This document shows positions 47,746-57,352 of a DNA stretch of 64,000 nucleotides, in pieces; positions within the stretch are counted from its first letter, which is position 1; each line of letters opens with the position of its first letter. Origin of the DNA: Bryoerythrophyllum caledonicum (lineage: Eukaryota > Streptophyta > Bryopsida > Pottiales > Pottiaceae); NCBI GenBank assembly GCA_963971425.1, contig OZ020524.1, positions 19,831,022 to 19,895,021 on the forward strand, in the 5' to 3' direction. The notes under the pieces are model-generated. The model did no database searches. It saw only the letters and a program-made list of their open reading frames with translations, and was not told where the DNA came from. The translations under genes were made by a program, and so were the position numbers.

Positions 47746-49207
47746 TGTAGTATAAAAATATCAAATTAATCAAAATACCCCGAACATTTTAACTCTAAAA
47801 TTTCAATATTGGGAATGGGTCTTTTCGTTTAATGTTAAATGTAGCTTAAGGTCATATGAAGAAGATATATGTAATTATTTTCAAACTTTAACCCAAGGAT
47901 TCCTTTTTAAGAAATTAAGGCAATTAAGTTTACTCTTAGTTACATCAATTTGAAAGTATCCATATTAACCACTTGTTGCTTTTTATAATCAAATTGATAA
48001 TCACCAATGAATGCAAGTTCTTTAATTCTTTATTCTATATTATTGTATTTGTTATGTTATGATGCATAATTGAAATTAGGATTTCAATACTTAGCTCATG
48101 CAATTCTTCCGCTCATCTTCACTTCATCATTACTTCTTGTAACATTATCTCAACATCCAATTGAGATTACTTTTAAGTATGTAAATGCATTGATTGCTGC
48201 TTATAGACTCCCATGAGTCAATTTACAACCTTCATCTTTCTAATTGCATATACTTGGTGATTACCAACTCTAATAATGATTTTTCATTCAATAAAGATTG
48301 ATCAGATCTATATCAGAAGAAATACCATCAACTAGATCACGGCTTTCACATATCAGACCATTATGTAAATCATCTAATCGACATGGTTGGCCAAACACAC
48401 ATCCAATAGAACATAACTTAATCAATCACTCACATTTCCTCTCAACTATGTACACTCTATCCATGATCTGAATATTATATGTTGACCTCATCGTTGCCAA
48501 CATAGAATCACATATCCAGTCGATAGGAGTTCATGTCTTAGCTATTATAGGACCGTCGTCTCTACAATTAACTTCTCTAATCCATTGGATAGTCATGGCT
48601 GTAACTCTCAGACAACCACATACCTCTCTTGATGCCACACATAAACTTGACCTCTCTTATCAAGTTGATTCTACCATACTTTTGTCAACATACACTTCAA
48701 CCTGTAACTCAACCTACCATCCAATAGACTGACTCTGACTTCTATTTGATTCCAAAACCAGTGTGTGCATTTCATGATCAAGTTGATAGTTCACAGGTGG
48801 CAGTTAACCAATCCAACATCACGACTCATATCCAATTGATCACAACATCGACTTGATATCATATTTATGGTAATCCAGTTGAATATCTCAATGCAACTGC
48901 TATTGCTATATGATATTTTAAGTTCTATAATTGATAGCAAATATGATCAGATAGATTCAAGCTAAGATGATGACTAACACCGTAAGATATATCGCTAAAA
49001 ATGCTAAGTGTTTTCTCTCTTCTTCATTCTCTATCTTATAACCCTAGATAGTTAAACAATCATGCCTTTTCATATTCTAACTGCCATAACTACTTTATAT
49101 ATCCATTTGATTCATATTATCATGTCAAAATGGAAGTAACTTAACTTATAACACCTATTCACACTATCAAAAAGAAACTATCAAAAATTAGAAAAGTTAT
49201 CACTATA
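47746..49207. mobile_element. 1.46-kb insertion in LINE-C, possible solo LTR
   Basis: LINE-C homology stops and resumes across this AT-rich block. GGTGT flanks it on both sides (47741-47745, 49208-49212), a 5-bp TSD as for LTR elements. The ends are TGTAG...CTATA, one transition short of the usual TG...CA inverted tips. There is no coding region. The interior has recurrent 'atccaattga'-like words. If not a solo LTR, it is a DNA element with very short inverted ends. Confidence 0.45.
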
Positions 49208-49681
49208 GGTGTATTCGGTTATGGGGTCAAAACATTTTAGTGTTTTGTTGATTAGATTGTTAGGGAGGTAAGGAAATTTTTGTTTTATTGTGTCGCTTGA
49301 GGGAGGTATGATTTGGCTATGTAAAAAGTTATATAGTTCTTTATGAATTGAGTTCCCGTGATTTATAATACTTTGATTTTCTTCAAGAAATTTTGTATAT
49401 GGGTGCGGGGTATGAATATGTCTTTCGGGTATATTTTTTAAGTTTCATGAGGTTTGTAACAGTGTGTTAGTCCATGTGATTGTATCCGGGTTTTGTGGGC
49501 TTAAAAGATGGTTGCATTTGTCTATGTTTGGCTGGGTGGTAATTACTAAGGCATATAAAATGTGTGTTGGTGGATGTGTAATTTGTTGTTGTATGTATTG
49601 GGCAATATTTGGATGTATAGTGTTGTGTAGATGATGTAGTGTATGTAATGGATATTTAACTAACTGTGGAATTTTTTTTCT
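49208..49681 (-). pseudogene. LINE-C ORF2 N-terminal remnant
   Basis: Minus-strand homology to LINE-A 18430-18890: HPNIAQYIQQQ, ILYALVITTQPNIDKCN, QNPDTITWTNTLLQT. Here the codon equivalent to the LINE-A TGA at 18660 is a sense codon. The copy stops before the 2A-like region. Confidence 0.7.
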
Positions 49682-49690
49682 TTCCAGAAA

Positions 49691-50185
49691 TAAGAGTGGC
49701 GAGAACATCTCATCGACGGATAGCTGACTCATGAAAATGGGCTTCACCCATTCTAGAGAAGGTTTAGGGCAAAAATGTAGCTAGACCGTTGATGTTGTTC
49801 TAAAAATCTACCATAGTCGTAGATTCCAGTGGCGCCCAATGGTTTAGGGTGTTGTTATCAAATTCTAGATCATACATACCGAAAGCGAAAGTTTAAAGAA
49901 TGATGTCAATATTATTTGAAAAATCACAATACATGGTTGTCGGTTGACAACCAATCAAAGACAAGAGCAACAAATTGCATCAATTAGCTTAATCTATTCC
50001 ACGGTAACAATGAAATCCAAGGTCAATATAAACAAAAATAATCGCGGAAGATAAAAGATATGCGAGAGGAATTGTGGAACATGGGTTCTGAGAATGGCGT
50101 CGAAAAGTTCGAAAGGCAATGGCAACACAACGATGATGCAGCCAGAGCACATGAATACATAAATTAATAAGAGGATAAGTACAAT
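49691..50185. other. Flank of the FCP1-like cluster
   Basis: No gene is seen apart from one degenerate palindrome copy (49939-49955). Confidence 0.4.
49939..49955. repeat. Palindrome copy 0 (degenerate)
   Basis: GTCGGTTGACAACCAAT; resembles copy 10 (GTCGGTTGACCGCCGAC) with the right arm decayed. Confidence 0.45.
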
Positions 50186-50202
50186 GTCGGCTGCCCGCCG
50201 AT
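50186..50202. repeat. Palindrome copy 1
   Basis: GTCGGCTGCCCGCCGAT: 6-nt arms around a 5-nt loop, 148 bp beyond the stop of the FCP1-like unit D. Confidence 0.8.
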
Positions 50203-50349
50203 TAACAAAATAGACCTGGTAAAGTAAACAACGTCTTTTCCAAACAACTAATTGTACTGAAAAAAACCTCTTAAGCTACCCAACAAGATAAGTTCTAGAA
50301 CAATGTCAATGAAAAGAACATGTGATACAGAAAGCGCTAGGGACTGTCA

Positions 50350-51015
50350 CTATGACAACAGAAAGTTCGAAGGTAATATGTTCAACAAACGACAATCGGC
50401 GGGCTGCCGATGGAGAAAGACCTCCCATTCAACTTCCGACCATCTGACTACGGCTCGCCCATACTTGCGCGCCTGACCCGGGCATTCAACTTGCGACATA
50501 TATTCAGGGACGGATGCAAATCTATGGAGGGGGTAGATGAGCGGAATGATGTCGGTCGCCACATTCGGAATTACTCCGTCTTTGGTTGGAGCGGTCAAAT
50601 GACCTCGGAATGGCCAGGGGATATAGCAAATCGAGTCGGGGGTATGTCGGACTGATTTGGGTTCAACGTCGACAAACAATACTTGGTGGGGCTTGCAGAC
50701 TTGTCTAGATTGCTTCTTCTTATAGAGAGTGGACGGCGTTTTGTAGCTCCAAGGAAACTTGGAACTATCAACTAAGTCACTTCTGCTATAAACAAACAAC
50801 AAACATTGAAAGACTCCATCCGGAAGAATGTGCAACAAGAGCGGCTTTAACTTGTTTAGAGGCATCGTTGACCACAACTCGATATTGAAGCAGGGAAGTA
50901 ACATTTCGAATAGTTTCTTTAGGCCCGGCCTCCGGACAACATTCCCAAGAGGGAAATCAAAAGATATTGGCTTGCAAGGGTCCACATAGCAAAGAAGACC
51001 ATTGACGCATAGTAC
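50350..51015 (-). pseudogene. FCP1/NIF-like pseudophosphatase, unit D
   Basis: Open minus-strand frame to a stop at 50350. The domain opens with IVLCVNGLLCYVDP, where the family has [VL]-D-[LV]-[DN]-G-L-L: the nucleophilic Asp is Cys here. Then VVRRPGLKKLFEML, FNIELWSTMPLNKL (motif II S/T region kept) and VLFVDVEPKSV (motif III). FCP1/SCP-type HAD enzymes dephosphorylate Ser/Thr-phosphoproteins in the nucleus; this unit should be inactive. Upstream the frame meets a TGA near 51020, so a splice site or frameshift is needed. The last 20 codons cross palindrome copy 2. Probably a decayed exon. Confidence 0.6.
50395..50411. repeat. Palindrome copy 2 (inside unit D frame)
   Basis: ATCGGCGGGCTGCCGAT with A:T closing the stem. 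It is followed by GGAGAAA as in copy 3. On the minus strand it is read as R-Q-P-A-D near the C-terminus of unit D. Confidence 0.8.
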
Positions 51016-51139
51016 GATACATTTTCAAATCGGTGATGGAGGAGTGTGTAGGCATCTGAAATGGAAGGATGTTCCCTAGAAAATGTTAAAGAAACATTGT
51101 CATGATGCAAACTACGGGTGGAAGTGAGAAGTTAAACAC

Positions 51140-51156
51140 ATCGGCGGGCCGCGGAT
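51140..51156. repeat. Palindrome copy 3
   Basis: ATCGGCGGGCCGCGGAT, one arm mismatch, followed by GGAGAAA as in copy 2. It lies between units C and D. Confidence 0.75.
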
Positions 51157-51377
51157 GGAGAAAACTACAACAAGTAGATGGATAAGAAACAAACCACTCA
51201 AACAGGATATGCGAGGAATATAAAATAGAGAAAATTAGTTCACCAAAATTTGAGATGAATATATAAAAGTAATTACATGGAATCGTCTATAACATTTACC
51301 AATATTTACAATGGGCGAGAGTCCACTGAATTAAAGTGGGTGCCTGTCCGTGAGGCCCTCTGAGGATAGATGGCTCT

Positions 51378-52342
51378 CTAAGGTGGGGGAATAACTGTCA
51401 ACTTGGCCATTACTTCATCTAGACAACGTGGCTTGTCATAGCCCTCTTGAGAAGAAGGGAAGACTTCTCGGTATGTGTTGTGGACCGTTGTTCCCGGGAA
51501 AATACGACGCTGACCCAAATCGGAGTTTAGCCTGCAGTAATCTTGGACGCTGAATCTGGACTCCAATAGTCCCTGAAGCCAGGGAATGAGCATACTCTGA
51601 AGATACGTTTGTCCTCCACGCAGTGTGTGTTCTAGGGGAGAGTATGTGAATATTGAAGGATGCAGTGCATTAAAAGGATCATTGAGGATATTACAGAGGG
51701 GGTAATGATCCATCAGAAGTGTGTTCCGTTCATTAGCGTTTGGCCCGATAAGATAGTGTCTATCTCGAAAAAGGCGAGCAAGCCGCTTCAGCAGCATGTC
51801 GTACTTCATTGTTTTGGGATTCTTCCAGGCACATATATCACAAAACCCATTGGTCATCTCTCGGATGTCCTTATGTAGGTCAGGGTACACCTCGCGCAAG
51901 TAACCCATGTGTATGTTCATGGGTTGATATTTCTTGGTGGACCAGAATGCCAATCCGAAGTTGGAGTGGCAGAATGTCAACAACTCAAGAAGACCTAGCC
52001 TAGGTTTTTGATGAAAATGGGGCTTCTTATCTTTCCCCAATAACCATATTGTTCAGCCATTAGAAGCCTTCTAACTTCTAGGTAGTATCTTGAAGGACCC
52101 ACCTGAATGTTCCTTGGAACAATTTCGGAGCTCACGCTGGCAGCCGGGTATGGGGCAGATGTAGCTGTCGGCGGCCCGCCGACTACCCCGACTGCCCTAA
52201 GCCAAACTCCATCAGAGGCGAAGGCTTGGTTGTCGTCTTCTCGGTTGATACCGTGGTCCGCGACGGATTCAACAAGAACACGGTAGACACGATCGGGCTC
52301 CAATGCTCCACCTCCTCCATCGGTGATGGGACAAAGTCTCAA
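51378..52342 (-). pseudogene. FCP1/NIF-like pseudophosphatase, unit C, with frameshift
   Basis: The N-terminal frame 52342-51995 contains VRRLLMAEQYGYW where active relatives have the D-x-D-G-L-L box; no acidic nucleophile is left. A one-base frameshift in the TTGGGGAAAG run near 52030 moves homology to the frame 52040-51378: KPRLGLLELLTFCHSNFGLAFWSTKK (motif II region), then LLMDHYPLCNILNDPFNALH (motif III region), and a C-terminus ending IPPP. The same domain order as units A and B shows a family relation. The palindrome at 52167-52183 is in-frame (V-G-G-P-P-T). A sequencing error in the G run could mimic the frameshift. Confidence 0.6.
52167..52183. repeat. Palindrome copy 4 (in coding frame of unit C)
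   Basis: GTCGGCGGCCCGCCGAC, a perfect inverted repeat apart from the loop. Read on minus it gives V-G-G-P-P-T. Confidence 0.85.
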
Positions 52343-52984
52343 TAGTCATCTTCCATACCGAAGTGGTGGGTAGGACGAATTCCGGGAACGGTGTCATGAC
52401 GTAAATTACTACATTGTGTGAAAATATTAAAAGTGTTGCCTTTGACATCAGACTGATAATGAGGATAAAGAGACAAAATATTGAAGTCGTGGAGAAATCC
52501 ACGGTTTGGTTGAATACAGAGTAGCCGGAGCTCAAAAGCGTATCTTGGAAGCCTGCATCTTGTCACTTTAGCTCAGGGCGCGTAGGTGGCCGGTTGGCTG
52601 CTTATTTCCTGCTTCACTAGCAAGTGCCAAGTTGCAACTATCCATGCCGTTCAACGAGTTGAAAAGAATCGAACTCGGAACCGGCAAGCAACGTATAATG
52701 GACCATGACAGCCAACCAAGTCTGCAACTTGGCGACTGTAAGCGGGCTCGAGGCGGTTTTATACCATTACAGAGGAACTGTGTCAAGTTGTAACTTTGTC
52801 CTCTAGTCAGATCTTTTGGTGCAGGCTATTTTTAGTTGAAATGGTATTTTTTATGGCTATTAGAGTAAATTTAGTGAAGGCAAGCTTCTTAAAGAAGTTA
52901 CTGTAAGATATAAAGGGAAGGTATTTACCTTGCCTCACATAGTATACTCCAAGCTAAAATCTTAGATAGTTTAGAGTTGGCAAT
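52343..52984. other. Upstream of unit C / promoter side of the 52985 ORF
   Basis: A minus-strand frame (52566-52339) abuts unit C in another phase and may be a further exon remnant. No motif is recognised. Confidence 0.3.
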
Positions 52985-53407
52985 ATGGATTCTCAAGACC
53001 CAGATGAGTGGGAGTTGTCGTTATCGCAATTACAGAAGGATCCGTTTCAATCTTCTCAGCCATCAACTTCCAGACGGCGAGTGCGAGATGAAGCGGGGCC
53101 TTCCGAGCGTCGTGTTCAACCACGTCTAGATCCAAGTCTGCGGCAACTTGTATTTGTGAATCTACAACCGGACGCGAGAGCTCTAGTGATTGTATTGGAG
53201 GCTGAAGCTTCATTGACGGATGGCCGTCAGATGGTGTTTGAAGGGTGTTTTGAAAATACCAATGAAGGCCAAATGGTGAGTCGCTTTTCTAATGAGATGG
53301 GCCACCGTCTTTGGCTTCGAGGGCCGCTGACCTATTTAAGCGATGAACGGAGAGCAAGTTATGTTTCTACGGTACTCCGTCAAATTCTAGAGTTTTTATA
53401 CGGTTAG
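52985..53407 (+). CDS. Unrecognised 140-aa protein, probable retrocopy
   Basis: ATG at 52985 to TAG at 53405-53407, uninterrupted. Residues 1-55 are polar and Ser/Gln-rich with a basic patch (SRRRVRDE) that could be a nuclear signal. Residues 56-140 look folded (RQLVFVNLQPDARALVIVL, then a Phe/Leu-rich end ILEFLYG). I recognise no family. The 3' side has a short AT-rich tail and an 18-A tract (53484-53501) without intron signals, as in processed copies made by LINE machinery. It lies on the opposite strand to the FCP1-like units, between units C and B. Confidence 0.5.
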   Translation: MDSQDPDEWELSLSQLQKDPFQSSQPSTSRRRVRDEAGPSERRVQPRLDPSLRQLVFVNLQPDARALVIVLEAEASLTDGRQMVFEGCFENTNEGQMVSRFSNEMGHRLWLRGPLTYLSDERRASYVSTVLRQILEFLYG

Positions 53408-53483
53408 ATGAAGGTAGAATCCATTTAGTTGTTAATATAGGAGTTTGTTATGTGTTTATGTTTATATTAGATCAAGATTCTAG

Positions 53484-53501
53484 AAAAAAAAAAAAAAAAA
53501 A
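53484..53501 (+). repeat. 18-A tract (possible retrocopy tail)
   Basis: A uninterrupted run of A 77 bp after the stop of the 52985 ORF. I could not find a convincing flanking TSD. Confidence 0.6.
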
Positions 53502-53639
53502 CTAAGAAAAAGTTTGACCGTCTTAGAAATCTTTTGGAACCACACCTTTTGAAGCCCAATGGTTGGGGTTTCTTTCCTATCTTATCTTGATAGACTTTAG
53601 AGTGCTTTTGGAGGTTAACCAATAGGCTTTAGATGCCCA

Positions 53640-53710
53640 TGTGACTTAGGCATGGGCTGATGTGGAAGGATAAGGGGGCGACTCTCCTTTCCTCTTGGTG
53701 TGTGTTTTTG
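53640..53710 (+). promoter_or_regulatory. LTR-like promoter/leader, copy 1
   Basis: 'gatgtggaaggataagggggcgactctcctttcctc' parallels 61110-61190 ('gatgtggcc...tataagggag...ctccctctc'). It precedes a ~180-bp array, as at the second site. Weak evidence. Confidence 0.3.
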
Positions 53711-53959
53711 GTGTGTAGAGAGTGCTGTGAAAAAATTCCCGAGAAAGAGATCGGGTGGTGTGTACTCGTTTTTCATGAGAATGTTATGAAAGTTTGTGAA
53801 GTTGTTTTTTGTGAAGTTGCGCTTCTTTGAGCGGTGTTTTTGTTCAATTTGGAGTTCATACGCAAACGTTATGAGAGATTGAGTGAGGAGTAGTTGGCCG
53901 CTATCCAATTAGAAGAGCAGCAACTTCGGGCCTTCACCACGGCTTCGATACTTTGTGTT

Positions 53960-54480
53960 CGGACTTGAAATTTGAGAGAAGCATTTCTCATTGTATTAGC
54001 TTTCTAAGAAGCTATCACTCGACTCATTTAGATGCGCTATGAAAAAATTATAGCCATCTAAGTAGAAGAGAGTTCTGCCGTCTTGGAAGTGGGGAGGCGT
54101 GAGTTTTAAGCTTACAAAACTTTTAGTGAGTAGATTATTTTGAAGTGAAATTTAGAGGAGTTGTAGTTTATTAAATTAGCTTTTCATAAAGCTATTATAC
54201 GGCTCATTTAGAATAGTACTATAGAAGTTATACCCGCCGAAGTTGGAGAGGGTTTGTTGCCATCGACATAAGAAGGCACAAACTTTGAACCTCCATTACT
54301 TTTAGAAGGTAGTTTAGAATAACCTGAGATTTTGGAGGGTATGAGCTTATTGCACCAGCTTTTCAAAAAGCTATAGCACTTGGCATTTGGCGGTTCAAAT
54401 CATCTGTGGCATTGATCGGAAGCTCGCAGCTAGTGTGGAAAAGAACTTTAGGAGGTCTTTTGTGTTTTTGAACACTTCAA
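53960..54480 (+). repeat. ~180-bp period tandem array, copy 1
   Basis: 'AGCTTTTCA(T/A)AAAGCTAT...CGGCTCATTT' recurs at 53998, 54178 and 54357 (period 179-180 bp), with matching upstream words ('gaaatttagaggag', 'gagattttggaggg'). Confidence 0.75.
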
Positions 54481-54945
54481 GACTTGAAGATAAGAAGACA
54501 TGAAGACTTGAAGATAAGAAGACTAGAAGACTCGCGTGTTGTGGCTTGTGGCTTTGTTATTCCTAGCCGGCTTTGGAGGCTCGTTGTCTTTATTTGTTAT
54601 TCCCAGCCGGTTTTGGAGGCTAGTTGATTTCAATTCTGCTTCGTAAACTTTGTTGCGGCGAAGTGGGGTTAATGGCCCACACGGTCGTGTTTATGTTGTT
54701 CCCACCGGTCAGGCGCGATTGCTGGTCACCGTGGGTTTGAAGTTTAGGAGCCAATCTTTCGGACGGTCAGCTCGTGGTTTGGCCGTCCCGTTTTACCCGT
54801 CCAAGGCCGTGGTTTCTTATCACCTACCTTTACCCTTAACCCTTTAGAACCACCACAGGATAGGCCAATGGGAACGAGTTTGAAGATTGAAGACTGAAGA
54901 ATGAAGACTGAAGAATGAAAACTAAAGACTTGAAGACAAGAGAAT
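54481..54945 (+). repeat. Short duplications: GAAGACTT repeats and a 43-bp repeat
   Basis: GAAGACTTGAAGATAA-type repeats at 54481-54535 and 54880-54945. 'TTTGTTATTCC(T/C)AGCCGG(C/T)TTTGGAGGCT' occurs at 54551 and 54594. No gene. Confidence 0.7.
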
Positions 54946-55046
54946 TTGGTGGTCAAAACTAGAGATTTATTTGGAGACAACCTTTGTCCTCAAACCATTT
55001 CTAGCGGCAGCTAGGATCTCCGCGATTTCCCAAAGAAAAATTCTCG

Positions 55047-55190
55047 CTACTCGTCAACGGAAGCCGTCGACTGCGAGCCGTCAATCGGGTGAGGACTCGG
55101 TCTCTCTGCTGTGCTGTCATCCAGATATATAATGACCGGATTCTCAGCAATCGTAACCAGCTCCTCCATCTCCTTGTCAAGACAGTCCAC
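55047..55190 (-). pseudogene. Putative terminal exon after unit B
   Basis: The minus strand shows an acceptor TTTTCCCTTCAG|GTG, then 47 codons (VDCLDKEMEELVTIAE...) to TAG at 55047-55049. The intron end resembles that before unit B (CGACTTTTGCCTCCAG|GTG), so the exon-intron unit was duplicated. The product is acidic and unrecognised. How it joins unit B, which has its own stop at 55361, is unresolved. Confidence 0.45.
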
Positions 55191-55337
55191 CTGAAGGGAA
55201 AAGTCGATTCAAATACATACAATAAGTGATGAGCCATGTGCAAGGGAGACTATGATTATTGTGAGGGATTTTATTCTATAGAAAACTGGTGTTACAGACA
55301 CGAATGTCAAAGCCTGGCAAAATTGGGCAATTTCGGC

Positions 55338-55354
55338 GTCGGCTGCCCGCCGAC
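55338..55354. repeat. Palindrome copy 5 (12-bp stem)
   Basis: GTCGGCTGCCCGCCGAC. The stem extends to 12 bp: TTCGGCGTCGGC (55332-55343) pairs with GCCGACGCCGAA (55349-55360). It lies 7 bp beyond the stop of unit B. Confidence 0.9.
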
Positions 55355-55360
55355 GCCGAA

Positions 55361-56083
55361 CTACAATGCAACGGTATGAGGAGGACGCCTACTGCTCAGG
55401 TAGGCCACAATAAAGTCCTCCCACTGTGGGTCACCGGGGGAGAGTCGGGGGCATCCATAGCTAGGATTCTTCCAAATATATTCGGGTATAGGCATGCCTA
55501 ACTCTAACAAAGCCAAAAGGTACTTAACGACCCTAGGAAGAACGACGTTCTTGTCCGACTCCATTGACTCTAGGGTGAATGTCATCGGATGCATTGCATT
55601 CAGAGGACTATTCCTGACATTCCTGTAAGGATAGTCGTCAAGCAAAAGGGTGTTTTGACTATTTGCGCGAGCTCCTAACATTGCCTTTTGGTTCAAAAAG
55701 AATGTAGACAGTCTCATGAGGTATATGTTCCGAGTTCCTACCAGTTTCTTAACTACATCACAGTAGGAATTATCGTATACGTGTTTGACTACTTTAAGAA
55801 CCGGGCAGTGGCCTCTGAGGGCTACCAATTGGGCAGCGAGCTTAGGCTGACTTTTGCTACTCCAAAGCACAACTGTGAAGTTATCCACGTAGAAGTTGAT
55901 AAACTCAACCAACTTCGGCCTGAATTTGGTATGCGACAATCCGTCCCTGCCTATATTCTGTGCGATCAACAAAGCGTTTACACCAAAGACAAGGAAGTAG
56001 TGATTGACCTTCACAGTTGGCACCTCAAGATGCTTCTCAATGGATTTTCCCCCCGCTTGAGACCCAGCGACAATGTAGGGCAC
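55361..56083 (-). pseudogene. FCP1/NIF-like pseudophosphatase, unit B
   Basis: A single open exon from the acceptor CTCCAG|GTG at 56083 to TAG at 55361, 240 codons. The FCP1 domain has all landmarks except the catalytic box: FGVNALLIAQN replaces the D-x-D/N-G-L-L motif (Asp to Gly, Gly to Ala). Then FRPKLVEFINFYVDNFTVVLWSSK (motif II region), DNSYCD, and NTLLLDDYPYRNVRNSP (motif III, acidic pair kept). The C-terminus PGDPQWEDFI matches unit A. The reading frame is intact, so a non-catalytic protein remains possible. No start codon of its own precedes it; it should be spliced to something upstream. Confidence 0.6.
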
Positions 56084-56251
56084 CTGGAGGCAAAAGTCGA
56101 TGACATAGATATAATAAGTATCAAACACAAGCACCGGACACTGTGTTTGTTATGACAACATACATTTGGAATATGAACCACAGAAAGTTGGAGACAGTCC
56201 TTATTTTCGTACATTTATACAGACATGAATTACAATATGGATTTTGCAAGC

Positions 56252-56268
56252 ATCGGCTGCCCGCCAAC
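56252..56268. repeat. Palindrome copy 6
   Basis: ATCGGCTGCCCGCCAAC, arm slightly decayed, 8 bp beyond the stop of unit A. Confidence 0.75.
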
Positions 56269-56276
56269 GACAAGTT

Positions 56277-57142
56277 CTAAGTAGTACTAGGACCTGGATG
56301 CCTATTGCTTGGGTACAACCATATGTATTGCTCCCATTCAGGATTACCTGGTAGGAGACGATGGATACAAGAGACGACGGCCCTGATAGTGGAAGTTTTG
56401 TCTTTTTCTACCAAGCGAATAGTTGCGTTTCTTGGACTTTTGAAAGGCACAGCCGATTCTTTCACCAAGCAAAGGCAACCTGCAACCGCGGTATACAAGG
56501 ATACAGGCATGCCCGACTCTTTCATGGCTTCAAGGAACTTTGAGACCTTGAAGAGAACAGAGGACTCATTGGTTTCGGTCTCAATAGAATCCATGGTTAA
56601 GGGAACCAGATGGATGGCATTATATGGGCTGTTCTTGAAGTTCGTAAAAGGAGAAACGTCAATCAACATGGTGTTGCTGCTATTTTCTTCAGTCCCTTTC
56701 AACGCCGAGGGACTCAAGAAAAGCGTAGACAACCTTTTCACGTAGAATTTCTGACCCTCAACACCAAACCTCGCCACGTCGCAGTACGACTGATCAAAAA
56801 TATAACCAAGCCTTCTAATGTTGAGACATGCATCTCCAAGGGTTTTCATTTCATGGGCATGCCTATCTGGATTCTTTGAACTCCAGATCACAATACTGAA
56901 GTTCGTAACGCAGTAGTTAAGAAACTCAACCATGCGTAGCCGGATCTTGCTATACAACGACCCGTCCTTGTCAATATCCATGGCAAGTAACAGACCGTCT
57001 ACTTGGAAGACGAAGAAATAGTTATTGAGTGGTTGTCTGCCCACCTGAATGTCGTGCTCAAATGCCTCCGTTTCCCGATCCGCTCCATCTTCGTCAATTG
57101 CTGGAGTTGAAACAGCAGGAGGAGGAATACCCGGATGAACTA
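56277..57142 (-). pseudogene. FCP1/NIF-like pseudophosphatase, unit A
   Basis: A minus exon open from a likely acceptor (CAATCAG|T, 57142) to a stop at 56277. An acidic lead (AIDEDGADRETEAFEHD) is followed by FQVDGLLLAMDIDKDG: the canonical D-x-D-G-L-L with the first Asp replaced by Gln. Next come IRLRMVEFLNYCVTNFSIVIWSSK (motif II), DQSYCD and NTMLIDVSPFTNFKNSP (motif III). The C-terminus PGNPEWEQYI parallels unit B. The second Asp and the overall fold are kept, so binding without catalysis is plausible. An in-frame stop at 57165-57167 shows that it must be spliced to upstream exons. Confidence 0.6.
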
Positions 57143-57178
57143 CTGATTGATAGAAATATGGAAGCTATTAGATATACA

Positions 57179-57195
57179 GTCGGCGGGCAGCCGAC
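57179..57195. repeat. Palindrome copy 7
   Basis: GTCGGCGGGCAGCCGAC in the interval between exon 3 and unit A. Confidence 0.85.
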
Positions 57196-57352
57196 AGAGA
57201 AGTGGAATATGAAAACACATTTTGATAATAGATTGCGAACTCAGAAGAACAACCATGGTAAAAGAGCTTTGTGTTCACGTGATAAAGTATATTTATTAGA
57301 AATATAGTGTGCTAAACTGCAAGAAAAATCTCCTAGGCGCACTATCTTGTGA

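Larger units (their letters stand above)
41265..49681 (-). mobile_element. LINE-C: 5'-truncated LINE
   Basis: Its minus-strand 3' end is the family hairpin at 41270-41294. Its 5' end falls near the LINE-A equivalent of 18430, inside ORF2. It is interrupted at 47746-49207 by a putative solo LTR. 5' truncation is the usual outcome of target-primed reverse transcription. It carries frameshifts but keeps long open stretches. Confidence 0.75.

Noticed and set aside
56305..56745. Plus-strand 146-codon ORF
   Set aside because: Antisense of unit A, whose minus frame carries the recognisable FCP1-like motifs.
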